Shown here one piece after another: positions 54,001 to 63,130 of a DNA stretch of 64,000 nt (position 1 is its first letter; each line of letters begins with the position of its first letter). Origin of the DNA: Toxorhynchites rutilus septentrionalis (lineage: Eukaryota; Arthropoda; Insecta; Diptera; Culicidae). The notes below the pieces were generated by a model. The model did not search any database and was not told the origin of the DNA. It worked only from the letters and a program-made list of their open reading frames with translations. Location: assembly GCF_029784135.1 (NCBI RefSeq), contig NC_073746.1, positions 229,289,882 to 229,353,881 of the forward strand. Reading direction: 5' to 3'. Both the position numbers and the translations under genes were made by a program.

Positions 54001-57000
54001 ACAAGTACAACAAAATAAAGACGGCTCAAATCAGACCATTCCTTCATCGGGTTCTGCGCCTAGCAACACATTTGGCCTTACATTTTTATTTATTTAGATT
54101 GTTGTTTTGTTTAGATAAATTATAGCAAATAACATGCCACTCAAAGTATTGTCCATCGCTTCCCACTACTTTTTCTTCCCGTGCCGTCTCTCGATTCTCG
54201 ATTTCATTGCTTTGATTTCGCAACAAACCTATGTCAGTGAAGAATTTATGATCAAATTTAGAAGGATTGTTATCAAAGTTAGAAATTGATGCGGTGATGG
54301 TTGGTTCCTACAAACTTCGCAAACAAAGGCACGTTGCGTTGTCTGTCGTTTGTGTGATACTTCCATTCATACCTGCCGAACACAGTGTATTTTTAGTGAT
54401 GAATATCGATGTGCACAATTGGATTATGACATTCTCCACTGTTGTTCATCATTTTGTTGTTTTTCGAGCCATAGTTTGACGTCTGTGGTGTAGGTGGGCA
54501 TATACATATGAAAGAATATGAATTACGAAATATAAAGGGATAGTTTTTGCTTTTGCTTTTCTAATCCATCGAAAACTTCACAACACGGAAGTTATTCTGG
54601 TAATGTTTTCCGCGCAAACGTTCTTGTCTTATAATTTGTTTCGTGAGCTATACTTAGAATCTCAGTCTTTGCTGTTACGTGTATAATTTGTCCTTTTATG
54701 AGTCAATACATTTTATTTGGAATCTTTACTTTTGTAAATTATATCATGACACGCTATGGAAATGTCGGTAAATTTTCACAATTTATTATAATTGAATAAT
54801 ATCACGTCAAATAAGTGACGACTCAACTTAACCCTCTTCGATTGGGGTAAAATTTTCAACACATCGGTGGAGGTGGAGATGTTTTTCACAGTTCATGTTC
54901 TAAAAATTGTTCATGTAGCGGAATTATGTTAGAGAAAAAATTATAGAAAATTGATTGGATACTACCGGGCGGAACCGATTATATATAGTTTCCATTTTTT
55001 CACTGTGTATGAACTGATTTTTTTTATTGTTCCATATTTATAAATATACTAGCTAACCCGGCAAACTTCGTCCCGTCCATTTACTTGATTAATTCTCGAG
55101 TAATGCAGAAATTTGTGTTTTATTTGTATGGCAGCCACCCCTAAGAGAGGGGGGGAGAGGTATCTAACCACCATAGAAACATTTATGCACCCTAAAGTTT
55201 CCATATGCCTAATTTGGTTTAATTTGCTTGATTAATTCTCGGGTAATGCAAAAATTTGTGTTTCATTTGTACGGCAGCCCCCTCTAAGAGAGGGGGAAGG
55301 AGTATCTTAACACCATAGAAACATTTATTGCATCCTAAAACCTCCACATGCCAAATTTGGTTTCATTTGCTTGATTAATTCTCGAGTAATGCAGAAATTT
55401 GTGTTTCATTTGTATGGCAGCCCCCCCCTTTGAGTGGGGGAAGGACTGTCTAACCATCATAGAAACATTTATTGCACCCTAAAACTTTCACACGCAACTT
55501 TGGTTTCGTTTGATTGATTCATTTCCGAGTAATGCAAAAAATTGTGTTTCATTTGTATGGCAGCCCCCTCTAAGAGAGGGGGAAGGAGTATCTTATCACC
55601 ATAGAAACATTTATTGCATCCTAAAACCTCCACATGCCAAATTTGGTTTCATTTGCTTGATTAATTCTCGAGTAATGCAGAAATTTGTGTTTCATTTGTA
55701 TGGCAGCCCCCCCTTTGAGTGGGGGAAGGACTGTTTAACCATCATAGAAACATTTATTGCATCCTAAAACTTTCACATGCCAACTTTGGTTTCGTTTGCT
55801 TGGTTAATTTCCGAGTAATGCAGAAATTTCCCATGGAAGGTTATTATATTAGCTCACTTGCAAGAAAATTCTACGCCCTTGCGAGCGGCCTTCCGGCAGT
55901 TAACCGGAACATACGCCATGTCGGACTAAAACATGCGTGTAGGCATGTTTTTGAGTTCTTTATTCGTTTTATTTATCATTCTCAGTTATTTGTTCATTCA
56001 TTCTCAGTACAATTGTTGGAGTAGATCTTACGTTTCATTCTTGATGGGATGCAGCTGGGGGACGTTGGGCGGGTTCACCGACTTGGGTACCACATCGATA
56101 TTCAGTCGCTCCATCTCCTCTAACGATTGCTTCGGGTAGTGGACCGACGCCAGAATTGGCCAGAATACCGCGTCTTATGGTATTTCTTGATGAACGACGC
56201 AACTTCCGGCAGGAACTTCGTACTATAAATTTCCCCATTCACGGCCAGTCCGGAGCGGCCTTGACATCCCCTTCTCGCTGATTGTCAGCCACAGCAGCAC
56301 CTTCTTGGGGAACTTGGTGTGTGAAATAAACTTCACTTCGGAGCTCACTTCCTTCGTGGGGGAAGGAAAATACGAAATGCCTCTCTAAGGAAATTTAGGC
56401 GGCCAAAACTCAGATTTTTGAGCTAAAAATTTGGTACACTGGGGTTTTCGGATACGCTGAGTTCTTTTTTCAACTATGTTTCACTTAAAAAGCAAAAGGA
56501 AGGGGTGGGAGGTTGGGGGTCGCAAGGGAACAAAGTTCAAAATTTTCCGTTTGTATCGTATTTGGTATCAAAGTGTATGTTTTTTTTCGGCATTTTCGTT
56601 TGGATAATGCTTGAGATTTTTCTATTGTTTGAAAGTTAGTTTTATAAAATATATTATTGACTACAATGTAATGATGCAAAATTGATGCAAAAATCTCGTA
56701 AATCCATCAACAAATCAATAAGTGTTAGAAATTGGATAATTTTTGCGATTCGACTGATTCTCGATTTTCAATTTGTACCCCCAATATTTTCCCGAAAGAC
56801 ATTATCTTATGTTAAAAATATATCTGGAGGCTCCTAGGAGATGATGAAGAATCAGGTTTGATAAAACAAATCCTACGCCTATGGTCTCATTTGAATCATA
56901 GTTATTTTACTTTTATTATTGTTTTGGGCTCTGTTTGCATCAAAAAATTTCTTATTCTGAAAGAATTACGTATGATGATTACATTGCTTCCTTTTCGAAG

Positions 57001-60000
57001 GTGAAAAACAAAATGATACATGATATATTTGTGAAACATATAATTTAGTGGATTTAATTAACATTTTAGAAGTAAAAAAAAACAAAATTGTTCCTACCAA
57101 CTGAAGCTCTTTTACCACTCTTCAATTCATTCTTTGACACCAAACTCCTATCTTTTTTAATTCCTTTGCAGTATGATTTTAAACAATTCCTGATAAGCCT
57201 TCAATCAGAATCTACAAAAATCCGGATTTTTACTCCACTGTAAATAGTGAAAACGATATCACTATTTGATTCCTCTCCTCCAAACAAGCTTTCTTGTTCC
57301 ATCCTGGTGCCGTGCAATCGTACTAATTTTAGTTTTATTTATTAGTTTGATAGAAAATAAATTTTATTTTGAGGAAACCATTGACTATCAACGACTAGGA
57401 TGTTTATTAATATGATTTTTTTTTGTTTATTTGACAACGCCAAACGCTAATAAAATAGTTTTTCTGATATGTTTAATCAAGGGTAATTAGGTTTTATGGA
57501 CCTACAACCTACAACCAATTCTCGCAAAACAAAAATCTTGAATGCAACATGCAAAGTGGTTCCTATGGTCGAGAGGTTAGTGTCACATCTATCTAAATGG
57601 AAGCTTTGGTTTTGATTCCCGTTCTGGTAGGGGTTTTTGTCAATGATCGTTTTTTCGACTTGCACTCGTACACGCATCTCGAGCTTGCCACTCTAAATAT
57701 AATCAAGACGTGTTTTCTGGCATAGGAATCTCAATGATTATAAAAATGGCGCAAGTGATACCACACTGGCCCTCAAGAAATCTCGCGTAACTTTTGAAAA
57801 GGTCCAATGTAACATTTTCGCCAACTCGAGAAAAACGTAGTTGAAGACCCGTACATTATTTCGCGAATTGTCTTATAAGCTATCAATCTTTATCACTGTT
57901 TTCACTACTAGCTGTCAAGAATAACTTCGTAAAACCAATCGTAACTATTGTTCCGTGATTTGAGATTAAGGTTGAAGCCTCGGAGCGAAAAATGTTACAT
58001 TGGACGTTTTGACTGCCCGCGTTTGCACATTGGACATATTACGTTGCACTATAAAAATTTGAAACTAACTAATAAACAACAATCCAAATATCAGCATTTA
58101 GTTCTAAAGACTGATTATTATTGTTATCACTCGTTGAATTGCACTGAAATCGATAACAACACCTGTAAGAAACAAATTCCAAAACGACCGAAGTACGACT
58201 GCGAGTTGTTTTGACTGCTTTGTTACTTCGGACGTTTCGGCCGTCGGAGGAAAGTGGCGTCCGAAGTAACAGCCGGGTGCTTAAAATTCGAATCTGTACA
58301 TTGGATATTTTTTGTATCGACGACAAAAAGATGAAAAAGATAGATACGTGAACGATTGTTTTTGTAATACATTCAATGATTGAAAACTAATAGCGTGCAT
58401 CCATTAACTCGATTTGTTTACATTTGTTACATAGGACCTTTTCATAAGTTACGCGAGAAATGTTCATTTCATGAGAATAAAATGTACAGAAAGTCGATAA
58501 CAAGTCTAATTTGATTGAAATTAATATAATTATTAATCAGTTCTACCTGTTTTTTTTCTTTATAATCAGAATTATTCCCATGATTCAAACGTGACGTTGG
58601 TCGTTTGAAGGTTAATGTCGTATCATATCCTAATAACCAACACAAATAGTATCGGCACCCATCGCGTGAAGGCTTTCAATAGACATAATTAAACACCGCC
58701 TGCCAACTATTGTGTCCGAGCATTCCCGATGTTTGTCCCCGCTGTTTTTGTATAGCCGCTACTGTGGCAATCTGTTTGCTGCGTATTAATTTATGCATTT
58801 TGCTGTTGAATATTTGATGTCTCGCACGTTATTATTGATCACTCGATAAAGTGGATTGATAAAAATCGCGAACACACGGACATTTTCCAAGCTCGCGACA
58901 GGCAGCCATAGCGGACGCTATAGTTCATTGACAAGAATATCTCAAATGGCAAAACGGACAAAACGATAGTAATGCTACCGCTGGGAAGTCATTAGGCGGT
59001 GAGTTCCGACGAACGGTTTGCCATAATGGTATGCATGCATGCGAAACGGACTACGGTTATTGATTTGTTCTCAGATAAGATCGTCGTCAGTTTGTCATTC
59101 TTACGGTAGGTGTTATCAGCACCATTGGTTTTGTATGAATACTCACCTGTTGGTTAGGAGAATTTGTATTGCGGTGCTAACACGACTATATGAAGGCAAA
59201 CATTATATTTGATTGCTTATATCCACTTTCCACTTTCTGTTTCCACGTAGGGAATACCTCCAGCTATGTCGGCACACAGCGGAAGAATCATCCACTGTGT
59301 CACGAGACGATACGCTGGAAATCGGAAGTGCCATTAACGGAGGGACAGTTGCGTAGCAAGCGGGATGAGTTCTGGGACACGGCACCAGCCTTCGAAGGGC
59401 GCAAAGAGATTTGGGACGCACTACGGGCGGCAACCAGCGCCGCTGAAGCTCTCGATTTTCAGCTGGCACAGGCCATCCTTGATGGAGCGAACATCTCCGT
59501 TCCAAACGGGTACCTCACCGAGTGCTATGACGAGCTCGGATCGCAGTACAAACTACCAATTTACTGCTTATCCTATCCGATTAATATAGTTAAGGAAGAT
59601 TATGGACGCGATTCGCCTGCTGAATACTCGGAACCGGTAGATGGAGGTGAGTGTCATATAAGAGGAACAGTGGTTGAGAGTCGTGAGTATATGTTTCCAT
59701 TTCTTTCAGGAACCGAAATCGTACTGAAGCTGCGACTATCGTCCACTTGTACAGATGTTAAATTACCAGTTTATTCTAAAGACACAGTCGGCCAGTGCAA
59801 AAAGAAGTTACAGGTTAGTGTTTGATATATATATTTTTTTGTTTTTGTGATATTCCTAACAAACCATCCATATGTTTACCCAGGCTCAGGAGGGAGTCGA
59901 TGCATTTACGCAGAGGTGGTTTTACGGTGGCAAGCTGCTTGGCGATAAGATGCACATCGATGAGGCTCACATACAGCCCTCTTACATAGTGCAGGTCATT

Positions 60001-60039
60001 GTGAATACGGAGAAGCAATCCTCGCTTGCGGTTAGCTAG
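42017..60039 (+). CDS. UBTD2: UBTD1/UBTD2-type ubiquitin domain-containing protein, four exons
   Basis: UBTD proteins bind E2 ubiquitin-conjugating enzymes and are adaptor-like cytosolic or membrane-attached proteins. Exons 42017-42098, 59251-59646, 59710-59813 and 59884-60039 join in phase (82+396+104+156 = 738 bases; 245 residues). The N-terminus MGNCIGINR matches UBTD1 MGNCVG and is a likely myristoylation signal. Residues 50-78 carry the family signature (GQLRSKRDEFWDTAPAFEGR), then EIWDALRAA, LAQAILDGANISVPNG and LTECYDELGSQYKLPIYCL. From about residue 160 a ubiquitin-like fold follows (VLKLRLSSTCTDVKL, DTVGQCKKKLQ, QRWFYGGKLLGDK, YIVQVIVN). Length is close to the human proteins (227-234). 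Intron 1 is 17,152 bases and full of transposon relics; introns 2 and 3 are 63 and 70 bases. Confidence 0.93.
42866..43015. mobile_element. Decayed MITE related to 6838-6995
   Basis: It contains ACACATAAATTACGTAACGC, a C-rich centre and CCCTTAAGTTACGTAACGCT, then ATAATCCGTACACAAAG. It shares the ATTACGTAACGCTAAAAAT core with the 158-bp MITE but has diverged ends. Confidence 0.5.
43053..43111 (-). mobile_element. 3'-end fragment of the I-like LINE (antisense)
   Basis: On the minus strand CTAGAGGCGAATGAACTGCA then AAGTTTAAAGCCTCTTAAAA and ACAAAGAAAGAAGAAG match the last 60 bp of the LINE at 9645-18203. It is a severely 5'-truncated insertion, normal for LINE retrotransposition. Confidence 0.7.
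43431..43826 (-). pseudogene. Fragment of a conserved uncharacterised invertebrate protein
   Basis: The 131-codon minus-strand frame has GVIKPVIIINVD (family: KPV..TVDGGPDEN), YNLDAIFGATNAP, FNRVERRMAHFSRMLAG, FPHDHEGW and LADVWIILAIDGYAI. I recognise this motif series (ATNAP, FNRVERRMA-LSR-LAG, PHDH) from a widespread protein of unknown function in invertebrate genomes, often multicopy. Here the GGPDEN stretch is lost and termini are missing, so it is a remnant inside the UBTD intron, on the opposite strand. Why no stop has appeared is unclear; recent insertion is possible. Confidence 0.5.
44216..44240. repeat. Fused TGACGTAGGACTA-family ends (palindrome)
   Basis: CAGGAAGCTTTTGACGTAGT then ACTACGTC: GACGTAGTACTACGTC is a perfect 16-base palindrome, like two element ends joined with almost everything between lost. 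Confidence 0.4.
44499..45490 (+). pseudogene. Mariner element, 5' end and most of the transposase, inactive
   Basis: A TTGGGGAAAAAGGAATGTCG terminal-type sequence at about 44499 is followed by an ATG at 44678. The helix-turn-helix part MESTKKEICHILRFYYLRGK, TATEAAEKN, TIRTAQRWFDQFRSG, DTPRTGRS is open to a stop at 44915. Further on, across stops, KKLNVWVPHELTQKN, MVTGDEKWITYDN (first catalytic Asp), KPGLTTRKVLLCIWWDWKGI, then after a small deletion VFHQDNARFHTS (second Asp) and RELGWDVLLHPPYS. It is cut before the third acidic residue by other repeat sequence at about 45490. Mariner of the kind with MVTGDEKW. Confidence 0.8.
45490..45635 (-). repeat. Fragment of another dispersed repeat
   Basis: GTTACGTCTTCCTTCGGGAG to GAAGTGGCGGAAATAGG. 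The minus strand reads GCGACTCCACCTGTTCCTAC and CTATCAGACTCAACAACTCA, resembling 3' regions of mosquito non-LTR elements, but I cannot name the family. It replaces the mariner 3' part. Confidence 0.35.
46196..46740 (-). mobile_element. Short TGACGTAGGACTA-family element, about 545 bp, inverted
   Basis: The left side TTTGACGTAGGACTA (46196) corresponds to the family right end. The right side is the inverse of ATAACCGCAAGGTAGACGTA, GGACTGTCAC, matching the family left end (ATAACCGCAAGGGTGACGTA). The following inverse text ATTCTCAATGAATGAATGAA also parallels copies 1-4. The centre is unrelated to the histone-carrying copies. Confidence 0.55.
46984..47260 (+). pseudogene. Mariner 5' fragment
   Basis: TTGGGGAAAAAGTTATCCAT terminal-type start, then an ATG at 47169 reading MEVNK, stop, KFGTFYTFYF, or in a second frame KARQAAEIV, parallel to mariner transposase starts (MEVNKEKIRYIL..., ASQAAEIV). 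It ends by 47260 in other repeat sequence. Confidence 0.6.
47261..48306. other. AT-rich repeat sequence, no gene
   Basis: GGTGCCGATTAGAGTGCCAA occurs twice within 40 bp (47263, 47300). The rest (AAAATATCAGCTCAATCGG, TCGAAAAAAATTT, ACCGATTTGACTGAAATTTG) looks like an old, unclassified interspersed repeat. No frame of note. Confidence 0.35.
48307..50180 (+). mobile_element. TGACGTAGGACTA-family element, copy 4 (no histone cargo)
   Basis: Left end ACAGAAAGTGGGTTATATCT, right end GAAAGCCGTAGTCCTACGTC. It contains the empty site for the TCA-flanked MITE at about 49080 (GATGTCCTCACGAAAAATG), one to two units of the 198-bp-type repeat at 48600-48900 and 49380-49660, and the minus-strand TATA/CCAAT core (TATATA at 49925-49930). 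It is about 1.87 kb and colinear with copy 1, a minimal form of the family. Confidence 0.65.
50180..51362. mobile_element. Possible further family element with a histone-hairpin-like stretch
   Basis: It directly follows copy 4 and ends in GATGTAGTCCTACGTCAAAA (51341-51360). GGGACCCTGAAAAGGTTTAA (50338-50357), then TGGCTTGCGTGG, resembles both the histone hairpin half at the H3 relics and the 4990-5016 end of the H2A element (AAAGGTTTAATGGCT). This suggests it is a decayed relative of the 4335-5966 element. No histone coding sequence could be read. Confidence 0.35.
51690..51785 (-). repeat. tRNA-derived SINE fragment
   Basis: The minus strand reads GTTCCCGTAGTCAAGTGATT, AGCGTCACACC, then GGGGGTTCGAGTTCGATTCC and CGTTCTGGTCGG. 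A-box-like and B-box-like motifs lie at tRNA spacing. Feilai-type SINEs in Aedes have this layout (inference). The same family, sense, is at 57550-57640. Confidence 0.6.
51990..53410. other. Intron sequence, no recognised element
   Basis: Overlapping frames on both strands at 52123-52430 (for example SDGDENRGYNVRISLMLLKM on minus) have no known motif. Otherwise AT-rich. Confidence 0.3.
53415..54110. repeat. CTAGCTGACCCGGC repeat start and a diverged direct repeat
   Basis: CTAGCTGACCCGGCGAACTT at 53416 is the same start as at 55050. Two related segments about 295 bp apart (about 53700-53800 and 53998-54100) share GGCTCAAATCRGACCATTCC, TTCATCGGG and TAGCAACA-ATTT. Unclassified insect repeat. 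Confidence 0.5.
55050..55835. repeat. 143-bp tandem repeat, about 5.3 units
   Basis: After CTAGCTAACCCGGCAAACTT the unit start CTTGATTAATTCTCGAGTAA recurs at 55084, 55227, 55370, about 55513, 55656 and 55799, an exact 143-bp period. Each unit has ATTTGTATGGCAGCC, a short hairpin-like CTCTAAGAGAGGGGG or CTTTGAGTGGGGG block, and CATAGAAACATTTATTGCA. Odd and even units alternate in the G-rich block, suggesting a 286-bp higher-order step. Confidence 0.8.
56030..56390 (-). pseudogene. ITmD37E-like (Tc1/mariner superfamily) transposase relic
   Basis: The minus strand reads KFPKKVLLWLTISEKGMSRP, NGEIYSTKFLPEVASFIKKY, then in other frames FWPILASVHY (family WPDLASVHY, second catalytic Asp region) and ERLNI-VVPKSVNPPNVPQL. 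Frame breaks throughout, N-terminal domains absent. This transposase type is known from mosquitoes. Confidence 0.65.
56400..57540. other. AT-rich intron sequence, nothing recognised
   Basis: No gene, no terminal repeats, no hairpin of note. Confidence 0.3.
57550..57640 (+). repeat. tRNA-derived SINE fragment
   Basis: TATGGTCGAGAGGTTAGTGT (A box), then GCTTTGGTTTTGATTCCCGT (weakened B box) and TCTGGTAGGGGTTTTTGTCA, the same body as 51690-51785 in the other orientation. Confidence 0.55.
57781..58458. mobile_element. 678-bp TIR element, TCTCGCGTAACTT ends
   Basis: TCTCGCGTAACTTTTGAAAA then GGTCCAATGTAAC at the left; the inverse of TCTCGCGTAACTTATGAAAA and GGTCCTATGTAAC at the right (33-bp TIR, two mismatches). 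The interior has further ACATTGGAC repeats and a 13-bp hairpin (GTTACTTCGGACG and its inverse, 58222-58270). No transposase. Confidence 0.7.
58460..59189. other. 3' end of UBTD intron 1, no recognised repeat
   Basis: Less repetitive than the rest of the intron. No open frame or clear element. Confidence 0.3.
59251..59646 (+). CDS. UBTD2: UBTD exon 2
   Basis: The acceptor TTCCACGTAG precedes GGAATACCTCC; GG completes a Gly codon. It ends GTAGATGGAG before GTGAGTG. It holds the conserved N-terminal UBTD domain. Confidence 0.92.
59710..59813 (+). CDS. UBTD2: UBTD exon 3
   Basis: The acceptor TTTCTTTCAG precedes GAACCGAAATCG. It ends AAGTTACAG before GTTAGTG, phase 0. First half of the ubiquitin-like domain. 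Confidence 0.92.
59884..60039 (+). CDS. UBTD2: UBTD exon 4
   Basis: The acceptor TTTACCCAG precedes GCTCAGGAGGGAGTC. It encodes AQEGVDAFTQRWFYGGKLLG to VNTEKQSSLAVS and TAG at 60037-60039. Confidence 0.92.
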   Translation, partial: AQEGVDAFTQRWFYGGKLLGDKMHIDEAHIQPSYIVQVIVNTEKQSSLAVS

Positions 60040-60370
60040 CTAAGGGCGGGCAATCGGAGACGACTAGGACGGCACGGAAACATTACAATCACCATTCGTC
60101 TGAAAGCAGTAGTCATAGCCGTTGCTAGTACCCAAGAAATTATAATACATTTTAAACCTTATAGGTCTTATGGGTCTTATGCAGTTTCCGATTCAGATTC
60201 AGAATGATAAACTTTGCAATCATGTTTGTACAATCCGGCAAGGAGTGGTGCGAATGCAAAGGGGTGATCGATTTTGTGGCGATCGTAGTCGAGCGCAGTA
60301 TAAAGGAAGGGATGTTCAGATATATACAAAACATTAAAATACGCTGATGATGATAATAATAAAAGGAAAG
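60040..60370 (+). terminator. UBTD 3' UTR with poly(A) signal
   Basis: AATAAA at 60358-60363, about 320 bases after the stop codon, is a plausible polyadenylation signal. Confidence 0.5.
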
Positions 60371-60699
60371 AAACTAATTTAAGAAAGCGAATAGTTAATA
60401 GTATACTGATAAGAGGCAATTAATATATTATTGAATGATAATAACAAATCATATTTAAATTTTATCAATTGCGTGCATTGTTCCCTTTTATGGTGTCCGA
60501 AATATATATATGTTTAAACATATTCCCCTCGATATTACCCTTAATACCAGTGTGGCCATCGGTCGAAGATAACTGCACGCATCTGCTTCGTCATTATTTT
60601 TGCTCCCTGAACCCACGGGTGTCTGGATTTACTGGATTTATATTATCATTTTAAAGTCTAAAGACAACTAGCAGAATCGGTTACAATCACCAAATTACC

Positions 60700-62052
60700 T
60701 ATATTCGGAGTTGACATAAAATGGACTTATGACGACATTAGCCGATTGCTGCAGTCTTAGGATACCTTATATTTGAAAAAAAAACTTAAGGGTGGACCTG
60801 AAAATCGAGAAGTTCTTTTTTTTAAAGTTTCCAACACCAAAAATGTTAACAACCCCCAAAAACATAAAGTAAATCCGCTATGCTGCTCGTTGGAGAATAC
60901 TTTTTTACTTAATGAATTTAAATTCATTTATCTCGGTATACGATTTTTGAAGGGTACTTACGCGGAAAACTACCAGCAACTTAATAGATTCAAATAATTT
61001 TAGAATGCCCCAAAATTTCAAATACATCTTCAAACATACTCTAAACATGCCACAGAAGATTCGTACACTGGACAAAATCCCAAGTGACATAATAAGTCGT
61101 CAAAAACCCATGTTTTTTGGTCCTCCAGATCGGCTCTTCCCTTAACATTTTAAGCCCCGCGTCGGTCCCTAGGCGCCGACATTGAACTTTTTGGTAGGAA
61201 AGCGCTGACTGACTGGACTGGAACTTAAGATATCGTGTACGCCACTTTGGAAAAAGGAGTTTCGAGAAAAACGCGTTTGAAGTTTTAAGTCAATGAAGTA
61301 CTAGATACTGCGTCACTAAAATGGCTATAACTTGGTAAATAATGAGACTCTCGAAAAATCTTTTAAGTACAAAACATTAAAAATCTGAAACAAACGATGT
61401 TTTCGAATTTCTATGCTAGAATAGAAATACACGATATCGTAGTGCTAGATCAGTTATGATGCATTTGCTATAACAAATTAAAACACATTTCATCTACGGA
61501 AAATTGGTGCATTATTGTGGAAATTTGATGATGTGAAGGATGGAAGTAAAATGCATTTCATTCAAATTCAGTTCGAATGCAATAAGCGATATGTCATGAC
61601 ACGATCAGAGCTCTTTCAAGGAAAATGACTGTAACTCGGTAATCGTTTTCCACTTGAATGATGCAAGGAAAAATTAAATTGAATATATAGGTTGGGATAA
61701 AGAAATTCATTCTTTTCGCGTGAACTAAATGATTTTGTTTAGCATCGTTAGAATTATCCGGTTTAGATGAAATATGCACGGTTTAGTGCAATATTTTTTT
61801 TTCAATTTTAGAAGTTATTCCATCATGCTATTTAGGATTAGAAACCCTCGTTTATATTGAAAAACTGGGACAGTCGAATATAACAAGCTTGTTTTAAAGG
61901 CGAATTTTTCATCGGAAAAATCATACGCCAAATACAGGACCAGGTGGTGATCGCTTGGTGTACAAGAGACTCTAAATTAGGCTTCCTGAAGTTTCTGATG
62001 AGCTACTATCAATTTATGTAGCCTGGTATTAATCTTATGGGCCAAAAATCTC
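60700..62052. repeat. Repeat with long inverted segment (61213-61370 against 62265-62415)
   Basis: GAACTTAAGATATCGTGTAC, CCACTTTGGAAAAAGG, GTTTCGAGAAAAACGCGTTT, and further in GCGTCACTAAAATGGCTATA, recur inverted at 62415 down to 62265. The right arm lies inside the TTAA-flanked element, so the left arm may be part of a related, decayed copy in the opposite orientation. Confidence 0.5.
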
Positions 62053-62878
62053 TTAAGGCCGTATTCTAGTCTAGAAATTTGAGAAAAATAATTTTTTTTC
62101 CTTCATATTTTTGTAGTTTAGGCATTCAAGAATATACTCTAGAAAGCCAAGCGTCATTCTGTGTGTTCTTTGTGCAATTTGGTTGGTTCAGGTCAATCAC
62201 GGAGAGCAACTACGAATTGTACAGTCTACCCAAGCTCAAGCTCAAGCTCAAGAATATACTCTAGAAAGGACTTATCGAAAATCCTATTATTTACCGAGTT
62301 AGTGCCATTTTAGTGATGCGATTTCTAACCTGATACGGCCATAACAATGAATTTCAAACGCGTTTTTCTCGAAACTAATTTTTTCAAACTGGCGTACACG
62401 ATATCTCAAGTTCTACTAAACAGATTCATGTCAAATTTATATGAATACAATCTGCAGGCATCTCTCTATCGCATGAACCTCTAAAAATGATATTTTTAAA
62501 TTCTACTATTTTTAAAAAATCGGGAAACTTAAGAAAAAAACGTTTTAAACCGCATTTTGTTTTTCAAACGGCCGCTATTTTGTCAAAAATGATGTTTTTG
62601 ACATGTCCGAGGTTCATGCGATAGCGTCATCTTCACTGAATCAGAATCTGTTCGATTTTTTGTTGCAGATAACCAGAACCCCCTCACTTCATCAGCTCTA
62701 AATATTCTAATTATGAATATTTTTTCTCCGTTCAATTTTTGTTTTATTTTTAAAAGATAGATGAACAAATAATGGTATAATTGATAGTAAAAATATTCCT
62801 TGTTTTATTTTTACGGAGCTCGAAGAAACGTCCGAAATTTGAGTCTCTACACTAGAATACCCCCTTAAGCGATTCCTA
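62053..62878. mobile_element. 826-bp TTAA-flanked element (piggyBac-type MITE)
   Basis: TTAAGGCCGTATTCTAGTCT at the left and the inverse of TTAAGGGGGTATTCTAGTGT at the right, with TTAA as the outer four bases on both sides. Inverted similarity continues for about 30 bp (AGAAATTTGAG). TTAA targeting with GG-type ends suggests piggyBac superfamily (inference). No transposase. Confidence 0.6.
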
Positions 62879-63039
62879 CAAACAATCATTAGCTGTTAGA
62901 AGTCAGTTGGTTAACGGCCAAACAATAGCATTAAACACTTAATAAAACGATATGCTGAACTGTACGCTGTATAAAAGATTTTCTTTATCTGTATTATAGT
63001 GACTTTAAACTCATTTGGCTGGTTCGTCACTTTTTACTT

Positions 63040-63130
63040 CCATTTTTTGGAAGAATGTCGGGAGTGAGGGTTGAACTCGTGACCTTTAGCGTGAGAGGCA
63101 TGGATGTTACCACTACGCCAGATCGCCTCC
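63040..63130 (-). repeat. tRNA-derived SINE fragment, second family
   Basis: The minus strand reads CGATCTGGCGTAGTGGTAAC (A box TGGCGTAGTGG), then CACGAGTTCAACCCTCACTC (B box GAGTTCAACCC). It differs from the 51690 and 57550 family. Confidence 0.6.

Noticed and set aside
55510..56024. Tandem-repeat-encoded protein
   Set aside because: The frames are products of the 143-bp array, which has a length not divisible by three; no conserved product expected.
59190..59250. Start of the UBTD protein at the ATG near 59190
   Set aside because: That segment is intronic, ends at a good acceptor (59249-59250), and the conserved MGNC start is in exon 1 at 42017.
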